Shown here one piece after another: positions 11,251 through 23,522 of a stretch of 64,000 nucleotides of DNA. The DNA is from Galaxea fascicularis (Eukaryota > Cnidaria > Anthozoa > Scleractinia > Euphylliidae). The DNA lies in contig OX419336.1 of assembly GCA_948470475.1 (NCBI GenBank), positions 41,258,881-41,322,880 on the forward strand, written 5' to 3'. Position numbers and translations under genes: made by a program. The notes below the pieces were generated by a model. That model was given only the letters and a program-made list of their open reading frames with translations. It was not told the origin of the DNA and did not search any database. How positions within the stretch are numbered: the stretch's first letter is position 1; every line of letters starts with the position of its first letter.

Positions 11251-12535
11251 CCTAGTAATCAAGAAGAGAATTATTTTGATCCCGTAACACAAATACACCG
11301 AAACTGAAGACGAAACAAATCGAAACAAGATGAACCTTGGTGCAGCCAGAGGAAGTCACTGAAACGATATCGAAGTCCCGGATTTAAGATTCAACAAGCC
11401 TGATTATCACTTCCGGTTACCTTTGTTTTTGTACACACACGCGCTCGCGTCTGATTGTCCTGTGCAAAGGATGAAGGAAGTGGAAAAGCAAACGAAAAGC
11501 AAAATAATTAGTTTTATTCAAGGCATCAGCAGAAAGAAAATTGTTCCGTGGAGTGGAGGTTTTTGTCACTTCACGCAATTTTTATGAAGGAAATACGGTT
11601 GCGTGTCCCGATTAATGCTAAAAATAAATGGCCCGAAAACGAGAAGACAAATTAAATAAAATGACCGACGGAAGGAAAGAAAGAAAGGGTGAACGGTTTA
11701 TAAGAGAGGCCGGAGAGGTTTAGGCAGTACGAGAAAAGCTTACCTCAAAACACATTTTTGTCAAAGTTCTCAAGGTGACTTATCTGATATATATCGAAAG
11801 CGACATAAGGAAATGAGGTAACTTTTGTATTATTTATATAGTCGCATATTTGTAATTATAATTTACGTATATACGGCTCTCTGGAAGAGCATTTTATGAA
11901 GGGACTCCATGTTGACAAGATGTTGCGAGTGACTACACGACTGCTACTTTAATGCCGACAAGGGGGAGGGGGTGGAGAGTGGGAGCAGAGGGTGCCGCCC
12001 CCCAGCATACACTGAAACGTCCATAAAGCCTCCCGGCTTTGCGAAGCTATCACTTTGCGATGTTACTAAGAGGGCGTTATGGTTAAAAATTTGGGAAAAT
12101 GGGGTGAATTGAGATTGTAAGGAAGAAAGAAAGAAATGCCAGGGTAGACCCATAAATTAGTTAGTCCGCTAACGAGATCAGGGGTACCTTGCCGGGTGGT
12201 GGCGGACAATCTGGCATTTCTCAACTTATTCTTCACTTAAAGTTTTAATCTTCAAACGCCTTCAAATCCAATCAGTTTTTCAATTTTCTTATTATCTCCC
12301 GTTCCCCCAAACAACTCTTCTTCCTTCTAAACGTTTCGAAACTGATCATCCAAAAATTCTCAAACATTGACTGTACCAAGGACTCTGACTTATACATGGA
12401 AAGTGCTGAAATATAATGAAGGCAAGTCATTAAGCTGTAACACCCCCTTAAGTTTTAAGTTGCTTTTTCCAACAGTGTCGATCTAGACTCTTGTATGGCC
12501 AATATCAAAAGTTGAAAACTGACCGCAAATAGGTC
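11251..12535. other. Divergent intergenic region between the PSTPIP-like and VEK-repeat genes
   Basis: Holds the 5' UTR and promoter side of the minus-strand PSTPIP-like gene (start codon at 11250) and the upstream region of the plus-strand gene. No convincing exon was seen. The open frame at 11944-12153 on the minus strand has no recognisable domain and is not called. Confidence 0.5.
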
Positions 12536-12542
12536 TATAAAA
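12536..12542 (+). promoter_or_regulatory. Candidate TATA box of the VEK-repeat gene
   Basis: TATAAAA lies 281 nt upstream of the start codon at 12823. A start site near 12565-12570 would give a 5' leader of roughly 255 nt. The call is based on motif and position only. Confidence 0.4.
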
Positions 12543-12822
12543 GTGTAGGTTGTACCGAGTGACTACAAAAGAAGCGCAGCCATTTCGTGTCAAGAAATCG
12601 ATTTGCTTATCTGTTTGTTTTCTGAGACATAAGTAGCCACGTTGTTTCCGCGTTTTTTGGCAGTGATTTGCTTGGTTTAATAATTATACGGATTCAATTT
12701 TATTACTGCCAATCTATTTCGAGCACGTCTTGGCGCAACCTGATCGGATTTCATTCTGTACAGATAGACGAAAAGAGTCGTGTGACTGGTATTAGTGCCA
12801 GGCGATCAACGTCACTAGCAAG

Positions 12823-15800
12823 ATGCAGGCAGCTATCTTGGTGATTCTACTTTCTTTCTGTGCCATTTTGGCGTTACCAGGTAATAATTTTTTAAGACAG
12901 GCTCTGAAAAATAGCTTGGTGGGACTGAGATTTTACAAAGCACGTTTTATATGTAAAGTTCTTTGGTAATTCATCCGAGGTGTCAAGTGCAGTTACATCT
13001 CAGCATTTTGTTGCACGTTTGAATTTTTATAGTGCCTCTTGAGAAAAACGATGAGAGCAGAGTGCAGAGAGAGGTAAGTTAACTTTCTTTTAGTTTCAAT
13101 ATAAATGGAAACGGCAAACCATTTAGCTATAGGCTGACGGAAGAATTTAGATTTCTCCATTCCTGAAATCTTGCCACTGTTGTTCAGAGTAACCGTCATT
13201 CTCAGTATCACTGAGCTAATGCGCAAAAGATTCAGTGCACGTGTGATCCTTTCAGGCTCTTTTGTCGCTCACAAGAAGCGAAATTATTCCACTAATTGTC
13301 GACGTGAAATAAATGAAACTAAGATTGAAAGCTCATTTTAAGAGAAGGTGAATTATACCGTAAGAATTTTCCTGCATGTTTTGATATCAAACAAATCATA
13401 GTCTTCAGTTTGTCTATGGTGACAAAATGAGCACCCAAAACAGCAGTGGCCATTGGAACGACGTAAAATAACTGTAAATTGAAGACAGAATATATGTTTC
13501 CAGCTAGAGTATCTGAACTTGTCTCAATAACATTTGTACATTTTTCCCAATTTGGATGCGTGCGGACATGTTTATAAAAGAAGGTCTAATTATTAACCTT
13601 TTCAGGTTAAACTAGTGAAAGAATTTAAATGCCATTGCAACCTAGGCTTAAATTTGACAGTAACTAAAATCGCTCTGAAGACAAATTGGCAGCCCCTAAC
13701 AACAAAAGTCACCAGATCTTTTTCATGAAATAAAACAAAACGTACAAGAATTTTGCTAAGGCCATTGTTCTTAGTAAAGGATCGTTTTTGAATTTAATCT
13801 GATTTGCTGATCATGTGTTCCTGTGTCTCTGAAACAAGGGCATTTCCTTATCCTGCGCAAGTGACGACCTGCTAAAAGGAGGTCAAATCTCCATATGTAA
13901 CAGAAAACTGTCAACTAGAATGAACAGTTGCAGCGAGGATTGAAATGTGACTTGGTCTGGAACACTTAAAGTAACGCAAGTAGAAAATAATTGAAAAGAG
14001 GCAAAGGTCCTGTTTGAAAATAAATATAGGCGAGGACTGACTAACACAGCATGAAAAGACAAATTTATATTATTTAAAGGTAAGCTTTACGCTTCAAGGT
14101 AAAGCTAGAGTAACAAGACTCGTTTCGAGGCCTTTTTGCACTGTGTAAGGCTCAAATTTGACACCAATTAAAATCACCTTAAAGACGAATCTGGAGACGG
14201 TAACAACAAACTCAAGATCTTTCACCCCGGCTCTGCTCAATTTTATACAGCTGAACAAAATATCGGTCAACTGCCTTTATTCTCTCGAATGTGTCTTTCC
14301 GGTCAGTATTTTCCCACTCAAAAGGAAGAGTGACGATTTAATGAGAGCGGTTAAATTACAAGTCGGTCGACACATGGCTCCATGCGGATGTAATACTGTC
14401 TTAACAGTCTGTATAGATATCAGTTGACACTGTGTATTATTGCAAGTATGAGCTAGCACTTCCTCGTTTTTATCAACTGCGGTCGAAAAACATACACTCT
14501 TTTTTCGTTTAGCCTGCGTGGCAGGCTTAAAATGGGAGGGGGGTGGGGCTTCAAAACGAGAGTGAAATGTCGAGGGTTGGGGAGGAGAAGGGAAAAGGAA
14601 CGCCTGCACGCAGAACCCCCATTTTCTGATTTCTGCGTCCGCCGGACGCAGAAGTGGCAGTTGGAGCTCCTCTTGAGGCAAGAGATGTCTTAGCTGTTTA
14701 ATTTAACCCACGGGATACTGTAAAAGGCTCATTTACCAAATGTTTGTTCGCGCCAAGGAAATTAGGTATTTAGTCGATCTATCGAACGATTCTTGAACTA
14801 CAACCTCACTAATAGGATATAATTTCTCGACCTGAAGCTGTGTATCTGTTTTCACAGAAATATACTCGATATTACAGAAGCAAGTCAGAATATTGTCGTC
14901 TTGGCTCAATGTGTTTTCTCCCGCAATGTCTCCGGCGATTCAACTCCGTACTGATGAACTGTTTATCGATATTCCCGAAGACAAGGACTTGCGTGAATTT
15001 CCCAGACACGTTTTGGTAAATTTTAATTTTGTGTTATTGAAGATTCAATTTCGCAGTAACATCCTTGTAAAATCAGGCCAGGACTTTGCTTTTTCTCTGA
15101 CGACGAAAATTTAAAATTTTCAAATGATAACGCCTTCCCGTAGACATCGACATGAAATCTGCACGTTTTCAGCTTCGCTCGCTGTCGTCGTTTGGCTTTC
15201 TCCTTCGTTGGAGTTAATACCAAACTAATTCTGTTTTACACTATTGTTTTGTTCATCATATGTGTACTATGTTGTCAACGAACCAGAGCTTCAATAACGG
15301 CTTTTAAAATCTTAGGCCTTCACGGGGTGAATTGAGCCAAGCGGCAAAGCGTGCACCTGTATTGACAGTTAGCCTAATTGAATTACCCGACAATAGAGTT
15401 CTAAAGTGATGACGTCACAAAAAAACATTTTTGAAATTATGGGATATGATGCGATATTCTTATAGAGCATCCTAAAAGACGCCCTCATCCCAAAAATTAG
15501 CTCCGAATTGCAATTCCCGGTAGAGATATAAGGGATCGAAGTTTGATGGCATCCCATACAAACCCTTCAAAGTTTGTTTCAGTTCCTTCAGTTTAGAACT
15601 GACTCAAAATTAGAGAGATTTATGTGGGGCAGTATCAAATTTCAATCCTTCATATTTCAGCTGGGAATTACAATTAAGAGCTAAGTTTTGGCAAGGACTC
15701 TTTTTTAGGGATACTCCATTCGAAAATGGTGCCCAATCCCATAATTTCACAAATTTAATTTTTTGTGACGTCACGCTTTAGAACTCTATTGGTGGGTGGG

Positions 15801-18800
15801 AATTCAAATAACGGGGTTCTGCGTGCAGGCGTCCCTTTTCCCTTCTCCTCCCCAGCCCCTAGCCATTTTTCTCTCATTTTCTAGCTCCCCACCCCCTCCC
15901 CTTTTATACCTGCCACGCAGGCTATTTTCGTTCTAAGAATATATTAATTTTTATAAGAATATATATCGAGGCTGAAATTTGCGAAATTTTAAGAATAAAC
16001 CCGAGACTGAGATTTGGAAAAGACTACAATTTTGTGTGGCGCAAATTTGTAAATACAATACAATTACGTGTTTTGAGCTAAACGGTAAAAAGTTTTTCTA
16101 AATGGCCAAGCTAGCCAAAATACATTAAAATAAAAAACATCAGTCTAAAACGGAAATGTCATATGCTGAAATCTAAGAATATACACAAGAATATATGTTC
16201 AGCCTAAAATCGGCAGAAAAATAAGAATATTCAGTCTAGGCCGGAAAAACAATATTCCTATTAAAAAAAAGAGCGTAGCAGATACTCTTAAAATAATCTA
16301 ATTTTCTCTCCATCCAAATTTTCAGATATCCATTGAAGAACTGGAATCAGAGGTAAGTAATATGTTGTTTGCCTCACCGGAAACTATCACTTGACAGAAA
16401 CCTCAGACGATTCATTTCTGTCAGCTGACCTCTTCAAAGAAAAGAGGAAAGGACAAGGAAACCGCACTTGCTTCGTTAGCCAGCTTAAAACCTCAAGAAA
16501 ACATTGTAATTCATTTTTGTTTTGTCGTCTCTAGTTGGAGGACATCGAAAATCGCGTTGATGCTGTTCGGACGAAAGTGAAGGAAGACTCAGGAGAAAAA
16601 GATGAAAAGACGGACCAGACAACAGGTGAAATGAATCTTTCTACTTACCGCATTTTGGCGAAAATGTTCTAACCCTCTATTTGCAAGACAAAATCAAAGC
16701 TTGCTACCTTTTTCTAGCGGTTTGAACCTTGCACAGTATCTGGATATTTCCAAGAACAACAAAAACAACGACAACAAGTCATTTGATGGAATAACTTAAT
16801 AATTTGTAATCCGCTTCACAACTGAAACAAGTTGAAACTGTTTGTGCTTACAAATAAGAATACAAATACAAATAGTATAGGTAACCACACGATTTCGAGT
16901 GCAATTTGGAATAAATAAGCACAACTAAATTTACAAGTGCTTATTTATTCTAAATTGCACGAGAAAAATCATGTGATTACTTATTAATAATACACTTGAA
17001 TTAATAGACTAATGAAAGCCTTGGACCATACATTAACTACTGAGCTGCGCAGAAGACATTGCCCTCGATCTTCCGAAACTTGGAAATCCGGTGCCCTTCT
17101 CGTTATCTTCGGAGATCTCCGGAGATTGTCGGAGTTTTCGGAGGACCTTCGGAAGTCTTCAGACATCTTTGGAAATCTTCGGAAGTATTCGGGCGATCCT
17201 CAGATTCAGCTGACCTTCGGAAATCTTCAATACAAACTGAGATTTTCACAAATTTTCAGTTCCGTCTGTGTCTTTCATGAGCTGAACGTCTTCCCGTGCA
17301 GCACATTTTCTGATGCTCTTAACATCCTCGTTGGTCAAAATGTCAAATGCAGTTAATTAATTGAAGAGCCAAAGAGTGTTTATCAATGCTTCGCAGTTTG
17401 AAAATCCAAGGAGGTTATTTCGTAGAGAATATTAACTTAATTATCGCTTTAGGCTTCTGCCGCATTAGGCCTATTTCCGTTGCCCTCCCTTTTAAGTTGC
17501 TTGCATTTGGCTTCAACACTAGTTCTTGCGAGTTCAAAAGCAACATCTTCGATGACTCTGACGGGATATTTGCATTCTTTCAAATGTCGATTAAAACTTG
17601 AAGGTTCAAATTCTTTGCCGTCTTTTCGCTTCACACTAAAGGCCCCCGCAAACGAGGAAACATTGTTGCCGAAACATTTGACCGATTATTTAAACGAATT
17701 TTAAACTAGGTAGGTTTAAAGGCTGTTTAACGATATTTTCATGATCAGCCATTTTGAAATGGAGGGACCTCTGCGCTACAGACAGCTAAGAAACTACGCC
17801 AATCGACCTAAAATACATTCAGAAACCTTTTTGCTTTTCGAAAAGCAAATATTGCTGCCGCAAGAAATGTTGTGTATGCGCGCAAACGAGGAAACATTTC
17901 GGGAAACAATGTTTCCGCAACATGCCTCGTTTGCAGGGGCCTGAAGGGGAATCAATGGTGTTATAACATTCCTCAAATTGCTCCAAACCTCACACAGAAT
18001 CCAGAAAATACGTAAAATATTATAGATTGGAACCATTTTCCCGAGAATTGACTTCACATTTCGTGCTTTTAGCCTCGCGAGTTTACCGGTGGCCGCTATC
18101 TTGGAATGATCTACGTATGTATAAAACAAAGAATAGATTCCATTTGTCAGTGAGATCACGTGAGTGGCACATTATTCTCAGAATGCGCTTTTGATAATAA
18201 GGCTTCCCCTTTTACTTCCACTACAGTTGAATCTGCTTTGTTGTTGTTACTGTACCTAAACCAGTAGCGTGGTAGGGCCGAAAACGGGGTGGGCGATGGC
18301 GAGGGTGAAAATGAGAGGAAGGATTTCGTGGCTCACCACTCCCTATTAGTTAACTCACCGCGCAGGCCATTAAAACAGAGGATATTAGCATTACTAATTA
18401 AAGGGGGGTAGGGTAGGGGCTGGGTTGAGTACGGGATGTAGCATTACTAGAAGCAAATTTGCCGCATGTTTTACTCGGATTATTACAGTAGGAGATATGG
18501 AAAAGGAAGCAAAGTTATCTTCTTTTCTACACAGGCATTTCGCCCACACCTTCCACTGAAAAGGTCACACCTGAAGAGCCTAGCGGACAGTCCACTAACA
18601 GTCCTGATAAAACTCGGGTGGTAGTAGAAAAGATCACCCCACCGTCCTCAAGTCCAAAAGGCCAGTCCACTGCTCCTGATCTCACACCGACACCTTTGGA
18701 TGGAGAAGATGGCGAACCAAGCGACGGTAAAAGTGTCGCCGTCCAAGTGGAAAAAATAGAAACATCCGCCAGCGAGAAAGAGGACAAAGAAGGGAAGGCA

Positions 18801-21800
18801 AGCACTATACAAGTCGAAAGGATTGTCCCTCCTAAAGAAGGAACGAGCCAGGCAGCAGAGGAGAAGAACACAGTTACTATCTCAGTTGAGAAGTTATCTT
18901 CACAGAAGAAAATAGACAAGGAAAGCGAGGAGGTGGCACAAAACGTAAATATAGAAGAAGAGAACGAGAAGAAAGGGAGTTCCGCTGTCCAGGTTTCTGT
19001 TGAAAAGATAATGAATAATCAAGAAAGCAATGACGAAGAGTATGATCTGGCGAAGGAAAAGGAGCAAGAAACTGAAAATACAGAGGTTGTTGCTTCAGTG
19101 GTGAAGATTTCCCCAGAGAAGGAGAGTGAAGTTCAGCAAGAAATTACTGGTGATGCATATGATGAACGCGCCAATGAAAGGCCGGCTTTTAAAGTTCGTG
19201 TTGAGAAGGTAGCAGATGCAAGGGAACAAGCCGATGTACCTCATGCATTCTCTGTGAAGAAGCTGGCGAACGATGAGGCAAAAGACGAAAAAGAAGATCT
19301 CAAGAGCGAAGTAAAGAAAATTTCTAAAGCTTCGGAAAGTCAGGAAAAACGAAAAGAAATTACTTTTTATGCAAACGATGAACGCGCCAATGAAAGGCCG
19401 GCTTTTAGAGTTCGTGTTGAGAAGGTAGCAGATGCAAGGGAACAAGCCGATGTACCTCATGCATTCTCTGTGAAGAAGCTGGCGAACGATGAGGCAGAAG
19501 ACGAAGAAGAAGATCTTAAGAGCGAAGTAAAGAGAATTTCTAAAGCTTCGGAAAGTCAGGAAAAACGAAAAGAAATTACTTTTTATGCAAACGATGAACG
19601 CGCCAATGAAAGGCCGGCTTTTAGAGTTCGTGTTGAGAAGGTAGCAGATGCAAGGGAACAAGCCGATGTACCTCATGCATTCTCTGTGAAGAAGCTGGCG
19701 AACGATGAGGCAAAAGACGAAAAAGGAGATCTTAAGAGCGAAGTAAAGAAAATTTCTAAAGCTTCGGAAAGTCAGGAAAAACGAAAAGACAGTCAGGTGA
19801 AAGTAGTTCAAGTAGTTAAAGAAGGGAAAGCGGAAAGCGATCGAGCTCCTGATCAGGTTGTGGTTGAAAAGGTGTCTAATGATGAAGGGGAGGATGAAGA
19901 GAGTGATCTTGAGAGTGCAGGGACAGGACAAGAAGAAAGTTCTGAAAGTGAAAAACAGCCCGCAAAAAGCCAAACCAAAGCTGAGAATGTAAAAGTTCGA
20001 CCTTCCCAAGAAAATAGCAATTCTCCAGTAAAGATTCAAGTCCAAAAGGTGAAGAATGATCCAGCGGACATTAAGGAAGAAAAAGCCGAGCAAAAGTTGG
20101 AAATGAAAGACAGAGCCAAAAGGATAAAGGTCACTGTCGAAAAATCTGAGGATGTGCCTTCAAGAACAATTCCCGAAGCTTCCACCCCAAGAGTGAAAGT
20201 TACTAAAATTACTGAAGCCACTACAGAGACAAAAGCGAAAAACGAAAAGCAAACGAGCGAATCGCCGTCGAAACTTGCAACCGCTAAGGTTTCGGTGGTA
20301 AAGGTTGAGAAGATGAGTTCAGAAGAAGAAGATTTAGAGAATGGAAAGGAGGTGACAGCTGAAGTTGAAAAGCTTCCAGCCCAGGCTGAGCGATCCAAGA
20401 GAATCTTACAAGATGCCTCTAAAGCTGGAAAAAGCCAGGATAAAGAGGAGGGGTTAAAAGCTGAGCAAGAGAATGAACTGGAGACAGAAGAGCAAACACC
20501 TGAAGAACGAAAGATTGCCATGGAATTTGAGAAAGCTCTTGAAGAAGAAAGGAAGAAAGAGCAAAATGTGAAGCTACCTTCACCTACCCCTGCTCCTGCT
20601 ACAGCTAAACTGCACGGAGGTACAACGGAAGAGAAGCTAACAACGAAACCTGAGGTAAAAGAAACGGACAAAGCACCAAGACTGTTGAGTGTCAAGTCTG
20701 AAAACGAATCAAAAAGAGGTATGACTGCTGAAGAACTTGAACTGGCGGAACTAGCGGAAAAGGTCCTGAATGATGGAAACGAAGAAACAAATCCAACGGC
20801 GAAAAAAACGGCACCCCCACCACCACCAACACCAAACTTAACGACAAAAACGACAGCAGCAGAAACAGCGGAAACGGTAGTTGTTAGCAAAATAGAAAAG
20901 CAACCAAAAATAACTGTGACAGTGACCAAGGAAACTGAGAATGAAAACCGGCTGGGCAAGAAAGAAAAAGAACCCGTGGAAGAAAAGAAAATGAACGGGG
21001 AATTGGCCAAGGAGGTGAAACAAGAAAAGTTGAAGGTAGTTGTATAGGACTTAAAACTCTATGGCGCACAAAACTATTTGACTCTAAGATTTTGGTATTA
21101 TCAACAGAGTTGATAAATGTAAATTGACCACCGTACAGGGATTCTAAAAGCTGACGTTTCGAGCGCTAGCCCTTCGTCAGAGCGAATCCAAAAAGATTGC
21201 TTGTTGGTTACATAACATGGATTAATTATTTAAAGCAGGTAATTAACGTGTTGATATCAATTTTTGCGTCAATTTTTTTAGGCGATTGTTTGTACGGTGC
21301 AGCTCCATGTTCCTGACACTTAAAAGCAATTGCGTTGGAGGGGCTTAAGCGTACTTTGAAAATCGGTGTCCACTAAAATATTCATGATCAGGCAGATATA
21401 TCACATCATCACCAGCAAACAATGCGGCTGTACCATCCTTTAAAATAAGATTTTACCTTGTCTGTTCAGATCATTAATAACGACACCACTTCATAACTGG
21501 CCAATTCATTAGAGATCCAAATGCTGTGAATGTTTTGAAAAGAGAGAAATCCTCTGCTAAGCCACAATTGTTTGCGTTAAAGTGTAGTATATGCTGACAG
21601 TTTCAAAATGCCACTTCAATCACAGAGAGCCTGGGCATGAGAATCTTACAGACACGTCGTCATTCACACTGATGTGTTTTATGGTTCTGCTTGTCATTCC
21701 CTTTTATGGAATTTGGGACCAAAACGCATTTTGAAAGCTGTGTTTACTCTTCGAGCTTGAATTTTATTTTTCCGGGAGAGAATATGAAGTATTTCATTTT

Positions 21801-22013
21801 TAAAGGTCAGTCTCTTTCAGTACTTCATTAGTTGTGATATGTTTTTTTTTTCAATAGCCTCCATCAGTTGTGACCGTTAGTGTCACTGAGAAAGCAACAA
21901 CTGAAAAAGCCCAGGAGAAAATTGAAGAGAGGCCCAAAGCGAAGGACCCAGAGCTGGAGATTGAACAAGAGCAAGAAGATGAGCTTGAAGACGAGACAGA
22001 TGCCAGGAAATGA
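12823..22013 (+). CDS. Secreted Glu/Lys-rich VEK-repeat protein (function unknown)
   Basis: Exons: 12823-12880, 13033-13073, 16326-16352, 16535-16625, 18535-21035 and 21858-22013, in phase with good GT-AG borders; 957 residues. A second form reads through the donor at 21036 and stops at 21047 (909 residues). Exon 1 encodes a signal peptide (MQAAILVILLSFCAILALP). Residues about 33-55 look like a short coiled coil. The rest is highly charged and of low complexity, without cysteine clusters or a recognised domain, and is punctuated by some twenty short beta-like motifs of the type V-x-V-E-K (VVVEKI, VQVEKI, VRVEKV, VTVEKS, VSVTEK). Three 72-residue repeats fill 19140-19787. RAKR and RSKR are possible furin sites. 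It may be a matrix, mucus or skeletal organic protein, but nothing proves that. I do not recognise a family. Confidence 0.8.
14878..15015 (+). other. Possible cassette exon (46 codons) inside a transposon-like element
   Basis: An AG acceptor at 14876-14877 and a GTAAAT donor at 15016 bound 138 nt that are open in the gene's phase (0 to 0). It would add DELFIDIPEDKDLREF and flanking residues between exons 2 and 3. Because it lies inside the inverted-repeat element 14511-15923 it may be a chance frame or an exonised transposon piece. Confidence 0.25.
15391..15791. mobile_element. 401-bp foldback MITE nested in the larger element
   Basis: Termini CAATAGAGTTCTAAAG and its inverted copy enclose arms of about 130 bp that pair along their length, including GTGACGTCAC-type blocks near both ends. 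Non-coding. Confidence 0.8.
16881..16980. mobile_element. 100-bp hairpin element
   Basis: Arms 16881-16922 and 16938-16980 are inverted repeats around a 15-nt loop, with GAGTGCAATTT and ATAAATAAGCAC blocks. It is related in outer sequence to the foldback at 7230. Confidence 0.75.
17090..17240. repeat. Degenerate short tandem repeat of a TTCGGAAATC type
   Basis: The stretch consists of variants of CTTCGGAAATCTTCGGAAG with a spacing of about 9-20 bp. Open frames across it are by-products. It lies in intron 4 of the VEK-repeat gene. Confidence 0.6.
17640..17942. mobile_element. 303-bp MITE
   Basis: Terminal arms of about 25 bp or more, AGGCCCCCGCAAACGAGG at the left and its near-exact inverted copy at the right, enclose non-coding sequence with further internal copies of the AAACGAGGAAACATT block. 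Confidence 0.7.
19140..19787 (+). repeat. Threefold 216-bp (72-codon) tandem repeat in the VEK-repeat gene
   Basis: The start of each unit's DERANERPAF block lies at about 19161, 19377 and 19593, exactly 216 bp apart. The units differ at only a handful of positions (for example KDEKED, EDEEED and KDEKGD). Each carries AF-x-VRVEKVADAREQ and HAFSVKKLANDEA, and ends in SQEKRK. Confidence 0.95.
21083..21290 (-). mobile_element. Penelope-like element terminal fragment
   Basis: About 100 bp (21085-21185) match almost exactly the terminal part of the PLE at 59738-60410, including GCTAGCCCTTCGTCAGAGCG. Only the non-coding terminus is present. It lies in the last intron of the long form of the VEK-repeat gene. 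Confidence 0.75.
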
Positions 22014-23522
22014 AACACAGGAAGAAGTGTGCAACTTAATGTCATTTTTAATACTAGAAAATGAAACAAATAGTTTGGGTACATTGAATTTAAGAAATGT
22101 ATAGCGTCAAAAGAATTTTTTAATAGAAGAGCTGTTTCTCGATGTCGAGTCAAACACATAGTTATAGCAATGGTATTGGTCCCTATATAGGACTGTAATA
22201 GAGAAGTATTCTGCCTGGACCGGTTGTTTCAAAGCTGCTTAATGTTAACCCATTAGAGATAGCTAACTAAGAATGCAGTAGGTCTCCATCAAACTTCATT
22301 GGCCCCTTTGTCTAGTACGCAGCGTAACGAAAGGGAGAAGGTACGGCCTCCATCCCTCTTTCTCCCTTTATCTGCACATTGCGATTGTAAACATTTATGG
22401 ATCCGACTAAATTGTTTCTGAAGAAATTTCTTGAAAAGTCGCGTCATTTGATTGATTGCTTATAAATGTTGTTATAAACATAGTCGTCCAAGTTTTTTGT
22501 GACGACCTTGCGAAAGGTTCTCAATTTCATTCCATTTCAGTTAAATTTTGGTTATAGCTGCTCTTAACAACGAGGCTCTGAACATATACCTTGCCAGTTT
22601 TACCGGATTTGTTTTGCTTTTCATTACCAGAGTAATGTAGAACTTTCACCATGAACTCTACGATGTGGCTTGCCCTTTTTAAGAGTTGAAGATTACGGGA
22701 CCGATACATCGACTTAATTTTGTTTTTCTTTTCTTTTAACATTAACCTTTTCAGTTTTCTAGTTATTTTAAGTTATGTAGTTATTCTTCGTGGTAAAATA
22801 AATGGCTTGCAGCCTTCAACATCACTCAGTTTATGGAAGTGTACTGTACAACGTAATTTCTTTGCAAATTGGCCGGGGCAAATTTTTGGTCAGTCTGTGA
22901 ACGGCCCGCACGTCAGGGTAACAAGTGGCGTTACTTGAATAGAAATTTTATTTCAAACGGTACAACAGCCTTAAACGTTACGCAAGAATGATGTGAAATT
23001 GCACTGAAACGCTTCAGAGATGTGCACCCGCGGAGGAAGACAAACTCAGGTCTGCTTACTCGAAAAGGCTGCGAGCAAGCTCTTTCAGGGGTGGGGATTG
23101 GGAGGTACGGTATAGAGAGAGCTAGCACGCAGGCTAACTTGAAAGGGAAGATTCTCCTGCTAAAAACAAACAAACGGAAGACTTTGGCGCAATTATTCCC
23201 AATCGCTTTATTTCAGTCTTCAAGAAAAGCTACAGATTTGCCTCTTTTTATCCTGATCATCTAACGAGGAAAAGTGCCTACTTGTCAATTGCTTATCAGT
23301 CATCTACCTTGTTAATTCACAGGGTTTCAAGCTTAAAAGTTAAGAAGTTGTAAATTTCAGTCCAATTTAGGGAGTGTTCACAACATTCATTCACTCCAAC
23401 AGTTAAATATAAGAGGCTTTGGTAGCTATTTCATATGACGTTAATGAACACTACACTATGTTCCCACAATTATCATATGAATCCCTGCCCCAAATGACAT
23501 GACATGACATCTGTTCCGGCGC
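22014..23522. other. Convergent intergenic region with both 3' UTRs
   Basis: Lies between the stop codons of the plus-strand VEK-repeat gene (22013) and the minus-strand protease gene (23523). Possible poly(A) signals are AATAAA at 22797-22802 on plus and at 23212-23207 on minus. No further exon was recognised. Confidence 0.4.

Larger units (their letters stand above)
14511..15923. mobile_element. 1.4-kb transposon-like element with long terminal inverted repeats
   Basis: The end AGCCTGCGTGGCA (14511-14523) is the exact reverse complement of 15911-15923. Homology continues inward for about 110-140 bp per arm, including GCGTGCAGGCG and a purine-rich block. It lies in intron 2 of the VEK-repeat gene and contains the nested element at 15391-15791. 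Confidence 0.75.

Noticed and set aside
19095..21010. Two long minus-strand open frames (332 and 324 codons) opposite the VEK-repeat gene
   Set aside because: They are antisense shadows of a GA-rich, stop-poor repetitive coding exon; Phe/Ser/Leu-rich composition follows from the complement.
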